From assembly GCA_002435835.1 (NCBI GenBank), contig DIVM01000033.1, positions 17,404-22,949 of the forward strand: a DNA stretch of 5,546 nt, given 5' to 3'. Made by a program: the position numbers and the translations under genes. The notes beneath the pieces were generated by a model. That model was not told where the DNA came from, made no database searches, and was given only the letters and a program-made list of their open reading frames with translations. Source of the stretch: Firmicutes bacterium UBA6132. Lineage in GTDB: Bacteria; Bacillota_A; Clostridia; Tissierellales; Sedimentibacteraceae. Below are positions 1 through 5,546 of this stretch, in pieces (positions within the stretch are counted from its first letter, which is position 1; each line of letters begins with the position of its first letter).

Positions 1-1640
1 AAAAAGATGCTTCTATTAATGATGAAATTGATAAGTTGAGGCACTCTGCTACAGCATCGCTTTTTGAACGTAAAGATGTAATTATTGTAGCTTCTGTATC
101 ATGCATATATGGATTAGGAAGCCCAATTGATTATGAGAATCTTGTAATTTCCTTGCGTCCAGGAATGTTAAAAGACAGGGATGAAATAATAAAAAAATTA
201 ATTGAAATACAATATAAAAGAAATGACATAAGTTTTACTCGTGGAACATTTAGAGTGAGAGGGGATACTGTAGAAATATTCCCTGCATCATCATCTGAAA
301 ATGCAGTTAGAGTTGAGTTTTTTGGAGATGAAATAGATAGGATAACTGAAATTAATACTATTACCGGGGAAATACTTGGTAGAAGGAATCATGTTTCCAT
401 ATTTCCTGCATCCCACTATGCAACAACAGAAGAAAATGTTAAAAGAGCTGTTGAAACAATTAAAGAAGAGTTAGCTGAAAGACTTCAAACTTTTGAAAGC
501 GAAAATAAATTGCTTGAAGCACAAAGAATAGAACAAAGAACAAATTATGATATAGAAATGCTTACAGAAATGGGTTATTGCAATGGTATAGAAAATTACT
601 CAAGACATATGAATAATTTAGAGGTTGGTGCAAGGCCATTTACGTTGCTCGATTATTTTCCTGAAGATTTTTTAATGATAATAGATGAATCTCATGTTTC
701 AGTATCTCAAGTGAGAGGTATGTACAATGGGGATAGAGCAAGAAAACAAACATTAGTAGATTATGGTTTTAGGCTACCATCTGCTTTAGACAACAGGCCC
801 CTTAAATTTGATGAATTTGAAAAAATTATAAATCAAGTTATTTTTGTAAGTGCCACTCCTGGTCCTTATGAAGCTGAACATTCACAAAATATAGCAGAAC
901 AAATAATAAGACCAACAGGATTAATAGACCCTCCAATAGATGTTAGACCTGTTGAAAATCAAATAGATGATTTATTAAATGAAATAAGATTAGCTGTAAG
1001 TAAAAATCACAGAGTTTTAGTTACAACTCTTACTAAAAAAATGGCTGAAGATTTAACTTCTTATTTTAAAAATATGGGTATAAAAGTTAGATATTTACAT
1101 TCGGATATAGTAACACTTGAAAGAATGGAAATATTAAGAGATTTGAGAATTGGAGAATTTGATGTTTTAGTTGGAATTAACCTTTTAAGAGAAGGGTTGG
1201 ATTTACCAGAAGTGTCCCTTGTTGCAATACTTGATGCCGACAAAGAAGGATTCTTGCGTTCAGAAACTTCATTGATTCAAACTGTAGGAAGAGCCGCAAG
1301 AAATGCAGAAGGAAAAGTAATAATGTATGCTGACCGCATTACAGGTTCAATGGAAAGAGCAATAAAAGAAACAAACAGAAGAAGAATAATTCAGAATGAA
1401 TATAATAAAAAGCATAATATTACTCCGAAATCAATTATAAAAAGCGTTAGAAATGTTATTGAAGCCACAAAAGTAGCAGAGGATTCAGAATTATATAAAA
1501 CAAAAGAAGCTAAATTTAAAGATATAGGATCTTACATTATTGAATTAGAAACAAATATGAGAGAAGCTGCAGAAAACTTAGATTTTGAAAAAGCAGCTGA
1601 ACTAAGAGATCAAATAAAAATACTTAAGAAGGAAATGTAA
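1..1640 (+). CDS. uvrB: UvrB, excinuclease ABC subunit B (5'-truncated by window edge)
   Basis: UvrB is the DNA-damage verification helicase of cytoplasmic nucleotide excision repair: UvrA loads it at lesions, and it then recruits UvrC. The frame is open to the left edge. Bases 3-35 encode [11 protein letters not shown], a conserved UvrB block aligning near residue 111 of the E. coli protein, so the TTG at 36 is an internal Leu codon and not the start. About 110 residues are missing, including the Walker A motif and the beta-hairpin that clamps DNA. 545 residues are visible, giving about 655 in total, normal for the family (roughly 655-675). Counting the Leu at 36 as residue 1, I see the helicase motif II box DESH (217-220, bases 684-695), SATPGPYE (272-279), the [15 protein letters not shown] block, QTVGRAARN (motif VI, 415-423, bases 1278-1304) and a C-terminal UVR domain (about 500-534) with the ELRDQIK helix that contacts UvrA or UvrC. 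No frameshift or internal stop is present. It lies 7 bases upstream of uvrA. Any promoter or LexA-type operator lies outside the window. Confidence 0.98.
   Translation, partial: KDASINDEIDKLRHSATASLFERKDVIIVASVSCIYGLGSPIDYENLVISLRPGMLKDRDEIIKKLIEIQYKRNDISFTRGTFRVRGDTVEIFPASSSENAVRVEFFGDEIDRITEINTITGEILGRRNHVSIFPASHYATTEENVKRAVETIKEELAERLQTFESENKLLEAQRIEQRTNYDIEMLTEMGYCNGIENYSRHMNNLEVGARPFTLLDYFPEDFLMIIDESHVSVSQVRGMYNGDRARKQTLVDYGFRLPSALDNRPLKFDEFEKIINQVIFVSATPGPYEAEHSQNIAEQIIRPTGLIDPPIDVRPVENQIDDLLNEIRLAVSKNHRVLVTTLTKKMAEDLTSYFKNMGIKVRYLHSDIVTLERMEILRDLRIGEFDVLVGINLLREGLDLPEVSLVAILDADKEGFLRSETSLIQTVGRAARNAEGKVIMYADRITGSMERAIKETNRRRIIQNEYNKKHNITPKSIIKSVRNVIEATKVAEDSELYKTKEAKFKDIGSYIIELETNMREAAENLDFEKAAELRDQIKILKKEM
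1629..1633 (+). promoter_or_regulatory. Probable uvrA ribosome binding site inside the end of uvrB
   Basis: AAGGA lies within the last codons of uvrB, 14 bases before the uvrA ATG at 1648. This is longer than the usual 5-9 base spacing, and nothing better lies closer, since the intergenic bases are TATTAAA. The site overlaps translated uvrB sequence and the uvrB stop is only 7 bases from the uvrA start. Re-initiation by ribosomes finishing uvrB is therefore a likely contribution to uvrA translation. That is an inference from spacing alone. Confidence 0.5.
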
Positions 1641-1647
1641 TATTAAA

Positions 1648-4461
1648 ATGGATAAAATTATAATTAAAGGAGCAAAGGAGCACAATCTAAAAAATGTGAG
1701 CGTTGAACTTCCAAGAGATAAGTTTATAGTTTTTACTGGAGTAAGCGGTTCCGGTAAAACATCTCTTGCATTTGACACAATTTATGCTGAAGGTCAAAGG
1801 CGTTATGTTGAAAGTTTATCTTCATATGCCCGTATGTTTTTAGGACAAATGGATAAACCTGATGTGGAATCAATAGAAGGATTGTCTCCAGCTATATCAA
1901 TAGATCAAAAAACAACTAATCGAAATCCTAGGTCAACTGTTGGTACAGTAACAGAAATCTATGATTATTTTAGACTATTATTTGCAAGAGTTGGAACTCC
2001 ACATTGCCCGAACTGTGGTAAACCAATAACAACACAAACAGTTGATCAAATAACTGATAAAGTTTTGCAATATGAAGAAAGAACTAAAATACAAATACTT
2101 GCTCCAATGGCAAGAGGGGCAAAAGGAACTCACAAAAAACTTATTAATGACATTAAAAAAGATGGATTTGTCCGTGTAAGAGTTGATGGTGAAATGTATG
2201 ATTTAGATGATGAAATAAATCTTGATAAAAATAAAAAACATAATATAGAAGTTGTAATAGATAGACTTATCATAAAAGAAGGTATTCAAAAAAGATTAGT
2301 TGATTCAGTTGAAACAGCTTTAAGATTAACTAATGGAATGGTTTTAATTGACGTAATGGGGCAGGAAGAATATGTTTTGAGCACAAATTTTGCCTGCGTT
2401 GATTGTGGCATAGGATTTGGAGAAATATCACCAAGAATGTTTTCATTTAACAATCCATTTGGAATGTGCACTACTTGCAGTGGATTAGGATTAAGAAAAG
2501 AAATAGATGTTAATTTAGTGATTCCTGATATGACTAAAACAATTGGTGATAGAGCTATAGCTCCATTTGGTGCTGAAGAAGAAGGATATTATTACCAAAT
2601 TTTTAAAGCAATAGCAGATTATCATGACTTTGATGTATCAAAACCATTAAGTGAAGCTCCTGAAGCATTTATAAACGAAATTTTGTATGGAACAAATGGT
2701 AGAGAAGTTACTGTGAATTTTACTAGCAAATTTACTGGAGAAAAAGTTTATACAAGAGAATTTGAAGGAGTTGTAAATAATCTTCAAAGAAGATTTATGG
2801 AAACAAAATCACCTGAAATGCAAGATTGGATAGGACAGTACATGAACGACATTACTTGTCCTGACTGTCACGGTGCAAGGCTTAATCCAGTGGCCTTAGC
2901 GGTAAAAATAAATAATAAAAACATAAATGAAGTTACTCAATATTCAGTTGTAAAACTTTTAGATTTTTTTTGCGATTTACAATTAAGTGAAAAAAATAAA
3001 ATGATTGGTGAACCCATAATTAAAGAAATTAATTCAAGAATACAGTTTTTATTTGATGTTGGTTTAAGTTATTTAACACTGGACAGAAGTGCAGGAACTT
3101 TATCCGGTGGAGAATCTCAACGTATAAGACTTGCTACACAAATAGGTTCAAGTTTAGTGGGAGTTTTATATGTTTTAGATGAACCAAGCATCGGACTTCA
3201 CCAAAGGGATAACAGCAAACTTATAAATGCACTTAGAAATTTAACAAACTTGGGCAATACATTAATAGTTGTAGAACATGATGAAGAAACAATGGAAAGT
3301 GCTGATTATATACTGGATATTGGACCTGGCGCAGGTGTTAATGGCGGTGAAATAGTAGGTTTTGGTACATTTGAAGATATTAAGAATAATGAAAATTCAA
3401 TAACTGGTCAATATTTAAGCGGAAGAAAAAAAATAGAATTACCTGAAAAAAGAAAAGAATTAAGTGATAAATATATTGAAATAATAGGTGCAACAGAAAA
3501 TAATTTAAAGAATATTGATGTAAAAATACCATTAGGGGTACTTTGTAGTGTAACCGGAGTTTCAGGTTCAGGAAAAAGTTCATTAATTAATGAAATTCTT
3601 AGTAAGGGCATTCATCAAAAACTTTTTAAAAACAGCAATAAACCAGGAAAATATAAAGAAATGACTGGCATAGAACATATAGATAAAATAATTACCATAG
3701 ATCAATCGCCAATTGGAAGAACGCCAAGGTCAAATCCAGCAACTTATACAGGTGTTTTTGATTATATTCGTGATTTGTTTGCTATAACAACTGAATCAAA
3801 GGAAAGAGGATATCAAAAGGGTAGATTTAGTTTTAATGTAAAAGGTGGAAGATGTGAAGCATGTCGTGGTGATGGTATATTAAAAATTGAAATGCATTTT
3901 CTTCCTGATGTTTATGTACCATGTGAAGTTTGTAAAGGTAAAAGATATAACAGAGAAACTCTTGAAGTTAAATATAAAGGAAAAAGCATATCGGATGTTT
4001 TAGATATGACTATTGATGAAGCATTAGTGTTTTTTGAAAACATACCAAAAATCAATAATAAAATTAAAACAATGCTGGATGTTGGTTTAGGGTATGTTAG
4101 ATTAGGCCAGCCATCAACAGAATTATCAGGAGGAGAAGCTCAGAGAATTAAATTAGCATTTGAGCTTTCAAAAAGAGGGACGGGTAAAACTCTCTATGTT
4201 CTTGATGAACCTACAACAGGACTTCATATAGCAGATGTTCATTTGTTAATAGATGTTTTAAATAAGCTTGTTGAAGTAGGTAATTCAGTTATAGTTATTG
4301 AACACAACCTTGATGTAATAAAATCATCTGATTACATCATTGATTTAGGTCCTGAAGGCGGAGATGGTGGAGGAACAATAGTAGCAACAGGAACCCCAGA
4401 AGAAGTAGCAAAAGTAAAAAAATCATATACAGGTCAATACTTAAAGAAAATGTTAAAATAA
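1648..4461 (+). CDS. uvrA: UvrA, excinuclease ABC subunit A (complete)
   Basis: UvrA is the dimeric ABC-type ATPase that scans DNA for bulky lesions and hands them to UvrB. The 937 residues match the usual length of about 940. The start is set by the family-typical N-terminus [17 protein letters not shown]. The two nucleotide-binding modules are both intact. Module I has Walker A GVSGSGKT (31-38), signature LSGGESQRI (485-493), Walker B ending [10 protein letters not shown] (509-518) and H-loop His544. Module II has GVSGSGKSS (637-645), LSGGEAQRI (827-835), [10 protein letters not shown] (851-860) and His886. Twelve cysteines form six CxxC pairs, enough for three zinc sites: C120/C123 with C404/C407, C250/C253 with C274/C277, and C736/C739 with C759/C762, the last being the C-terminal DNA-binding zinc finger. 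The UvrB-binding and insertion regions lie between about 130 and 400. Residues 591-608 form a charged linker between modules. It is co-directional with uvrB and very probably co-transcribed. It is followed directly by a hairpin, and uvrC is not next. I see nothing broken or missing. Confidence 0.99.
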   Translation: MDKIIIKGAKEHNLKNVSVELPRDKFIVFTGVSGSGKTSLAFDTIYAEGQRRYVESLSSYARMFLGQMDKPDVESIEGLSPAISIDQKTTNRNPRSTVGTVTEIYDYFRLLFARVGTPHCPNCGKPITTQTVDQITDKVLQYEERTKIQILAPMARGAKGTHKKLINDIKKDGFVRVRVDGEMYDLDDEINLDKNKKHNIEVVIDRLIIKEGIQKRLVDSVETALRLTNGMVLIDVMGQEEYVLSTNFACVDCGIGFGEISPRMFSFNNPFGMCTTCSGLGLRKEIDVNLVIPDMTKTIGDRAIAPFGAEEEGYYYQIFKAIADYHDFDVSKPLSEAPEAFINEILYGTNGREVTVNFTSKFTGEKVYTREFEGVVNNLQRRFMETKSPEMQDWIGQYMNDITCPDCHGARLNPVALAVKINNKNINEVTQYSVVKLLDFFCDLQLSEKNKMIGEPIIKEINSRIQFLFDVGLSYLTLDRSAGTLSGGESQRIRLATQIGSSLVGVLYVLDEPSIGLHQRDNSKLINALRNLTNLGNTLIVVEHDEETMESADYILDIGPGAGVNGGEIVGFGTFEDIKNNENSITGQYLSGRKKIELPEKRKELSDKYIEIIGATENNLKNIDVKIPLGVLCSVTGVSGSGKSSLINEILSKGIHQKLFKNSNKPGKYKEMTGIEHIDKIITIDQSPIGRTPRSNPATYTGVFDYIRDLFAITTESKERGYQKGRFSFNVKGGRCEACRGDGILKIEMHFLPDVYVPCEVCKGKRYNRETLEVKYKGKSISDVLDMTIDEALVFFENIPKINNKIKTMLDVGLGYVRLGQPSTELSGGEAQRIKLAFELSKRGTGKTLYVLDEPTTGLHIADVHLLIDVLNKLVEVGNSVIVIEHNLDVIKSSDYIIDLGPEGGDGGGTIVATGTPEEVAKVKKSYTGQYLKKMLK

Positions 4462-4500
4462 TATTTGGGAGGTCGCTATTACAGCGGCCTCCCAAATATT
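4460..4500. terminator. Hairpin terminator shared by convergent uvrA and membrane-protein genes
   Basis: Two 18-base arms (4460-4477 and 4483-4500) pair around the 5-base loop ATTAC. The core is an 11 bp GC-rich stem, GGGAGGTCGCT against AGCGGCCTCCC, flanked by 7 A/T pairs. On the plus strand the 3' side of the core runs into AAATATTTTAT and on the minus strand into AAATATTATTTT, each an imperfect U-rich tail, so an intrinsic terminator working in both directions is likely. The one irregular pair (4473 with 4487) is a U-G wobble in the uvrA transcript but an A-C mismatch in the opposite transcript. The first two bases of the hairpin are the last two of the uvrA TAA stop, and the opposing gene's TAA begins at the base right after it. 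Confidence 0.9.
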
Positions 4501-5546
4501 TTATAAAATTATCAGAGCTACTATTATGGTTGCTACTATACCGGACAATACTGGTATTAAGTTCTTTCTTGCTAAATCTGTTGCTTTAACATCACAAATA
4601 GCTGCAACGGGTATAACAGCCCATGGTATAACAGTACCGCCGTCAAACCACACTGTGATTATTTGACCTAATGCAGTTAATCCAGCTATATCTACATCCA
4701 CTATATTTGAAAATGTATATGCAAGAGAACCAACTATAGGTAAACCTGAAAAACCTGAACCGTCCAGCCCTGTAATTATAGCTACAGAGCATTCAGCTAA
4801 GATGGCTGATAGTTTGGTCATAGCAACTCTTTCAGAAATAAATATACTTAAGTCGTTTAAAATAGCTGGTGCACCTTCACCTAATATACTTGTTGCGACG
4901 CCTCCATTGCCCATGAAAAAAAATCCAGCTATAATGATAACAGGTGCAAAAACTTTAATTCCAAAACCAAATCCATCTTTTAAATAATCAACGACTTTAT
5001 CAAGTGCATCATTAAGTTTAAAGCTGGTCAAAGTTATTAAAAGCATTATTATTAAAGCAGTACCACCTACTAAAGCAGTAGCATCTCCACCTCTTAAATC
5101 ATATTTCAACATAGCAACTATATCTGCTAAAAATGATAGAGGTGTAATTACAGCTATGAATTTAGCGCTCTTAGTATATTCCTTATTAATAGCTTTATTT
5201 TCAACAGGTTGTAGTATCCTTAATTCTACGGTATTATTTTTATATTCCCTTTTCATCATAAAAAATGCAACTGCTACAGTAACTATGGACATAGTTAACC
5301 AAAGGGGAACAGAAGCAGATATTACTGCTGATGGGTCAAGGTTTGCTCCTTTAGAAGATATGGCTGGAGCTCCCTGTATGAAAAAGTCACTTGAAAGTGC
5401 TATACCATGGCCAAACAAGTTCATGGCAACTGCAGCCCACATAGGAGAAAGACCAGCAAGCAAAGCAGCAGGCAACAACACAGCCCCAACAAGAGGAACG
5501 GCAGGACTAGGCCATACAAGCCAAGAAATAATCATCATAGTAAGAC
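4501..5546 (-). CDS. Polytopic membrane protein, probable transporter (5'-truncated by window edge)
   Basis: I do not recognise a named family with certainty. The TAA stop is at 4503-4501. The frame stays open past the ATG at 5538 through ACT and CTT to the right edge. That ATG has no visible ribosome binding site and opens straight into a hydrophobic run, so the true start is probably outside the window. Numbering from that ATG, hydrophobic stretches suggest about eight to ten membrane segments, near 1-30, 33-50, 74-95, 125-145, 152-172, 195-212, 243-258, 266-290, 302-316 and 328-345. The polar loop 96-124 is rich in Lys/Arg and probably cytoplasmic. Gly/Pro-rich motifs that look like substrate- or ion-binding re-entrant loops are GHGIALSSDF (43-52), GNGGVATSILGEGAP (210-224), GLDGSGFSGLP (257-267) and WFDGGTVIPW (297-306). 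The C-terminal pattern of Gly, Pro-Trp, a Cys-Asp-Val turn and a last hydrophobic helix recalls ion-transporter-superfamily carriers (NhaC, DcuC or citrate types), so a cation or organic-anion carrier is my best guess. It converges on uvrA with no apparent functional link. Confidence 0.8.
   Translation of the reverse strand, partial: LTMMIISWLVWPSPAVPLVGAVLLPAALLAGLSPMWAAVAMNLFGHGIALSSDFFIQGAPAISSKGANLDPSAVISASVPLWLTMSIVTVAVAFFMMKREYKNNTVELRILQPVENKAINKEYTKSAKFIAVITPLSFLADIVAMLKYDLRGGDATALVGGTALIIMLLITLTSFKLNDALDKVVDYLKDGFGFGIKVFAPVIIIAGFFFMGNGGVATSILGEGAPAILNDLSIFISERVAMTKLSAILAECSVAIITGLDGSGFSGLPIVGSLAYTFSNIVDVDIAGLTALGQIITVWFDGGTVIPWAVIPVAAICDVKATDLARKNLIPVLSGIVATIIVALIIL

Noticed and set aside
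36..38. TTG at 36 as the start of a 534-residue gene
   Set aside because: The frame is open upstream to base 1 and encodes a highly conserved UvrB block, so this is an internal Leu codon of a truncated gene.
1061..1243. Short minus-strand open frame inside uvrB
   Set aside because: It lies wholly antisense to a conserved uvrB helicase block, has low-complexity Ser/Ile/Leu content and matches no family I know.
1666..1696. Strong ribosome-site-like AAAGGAG sequences just inside uvrA with an ATG at 1694
   Set aside because: The ATG at 1694 is in another frame and is followed at once by TGA. The AAAGGAG matches encode conserved residues Lys-Gly-Ala-Lys-Glu of UvrA.
2286..2471. Short minus-strand open frame inside uvrA
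   Set aside because: It is antisense to the first zinc-finger region of UvrA and has no independent coding evidence.
2964..2971. Run of eight T as an internal terminator in uvrA
   Set aside because: I saw no GC-rich hairpin just upstream. It encodes Phe residues in a continuous frame.
3426..3433. Run of eight A in the UvrA linker as a programmed frameshift site
   Set aside because: The zero frame continues into a fully conserved second ABC module. Such A runs are expected in lysine codons of an AT-rich genome, and no stimulatory structure is evident.
3380..3611. Two overlapping minus-strand open frames rich in Phe and Leu
   Set aside because: They are antisense to the A-rich UvrA linker and second Walker A region. 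The apparent hydrophobicity comes from the complement of lysine-rich AAA/GAA codons.
4802..4987. Plus-strand 61-codon open frame within the membrane-protein gene
   Set aside because: It is a shadow of the longer minus-strand gene, with no ribosome site worth noting and no recognisable domain.
1..5546. tRNA, rRNA, CRISPR array, insertion sequence or phage element
   Set aside because: No cloverleaf, regular spaced repeats, terminal inverted repeats or transposase-like frames were seen. The only clear inverted repeat is the terminator at 4460-4500.

Overview
This is an AT-rich, densely coding stretch of bacterial chromosome. The uvrB-uvrA gene order, the near-complete identity of conserved blocks to Gram-positive UvrB and UvrA as I remember them, and the A/T-biased codon choice all point to a low-GC Firmicute, most likely a clostridium-like anaerobe. 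The standard code fits: TGG is read as Trp and both visible gene ends are TAA. I cannot place the genus.

Layout. Bases 1-1640 hold the 3' five-sixths of uvrB on the plus strand, cut by the left edge of the window. Seven bases later, at 1648-4461, comes a complete uvrA. A 41-base hairpin (4460-4500) follows immediately and sits between the uvrA stop codon and the stop codon of a convergent gene. That minus-strand gene (4501 to the right edge) encodes a polytopic membrane protein that is probably a transporter and is cut at its 5' end.

How the genes work together. UvrA and UvrB are the damage-recognition part of bacterial nucleotide excision repair. A UvrA dimer finds distorted DNA and loads UvrB, UvrB verifies the lesion and opens the strands, and UvrC (not in this window) makes the two incisions. 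The tight uvrB-uvrA spacing indicates one transcript with coupled translation, ended by the hairpin. The membrane protein is transcribed toward the repair operon, shares its terminator region, and shows no functional link to it.

I looked for small genes, RNA genes, repeats, mobile elements and CRISPR-like structure on both strands and found none. There is no gene-free stretch over 40 bases. I see no previously undescribed system. The points most worth a second look are the shared, strand-asymmetric hairpin, the unassigned transporter, and a few unusual residues beside conserved UvrB motifs.
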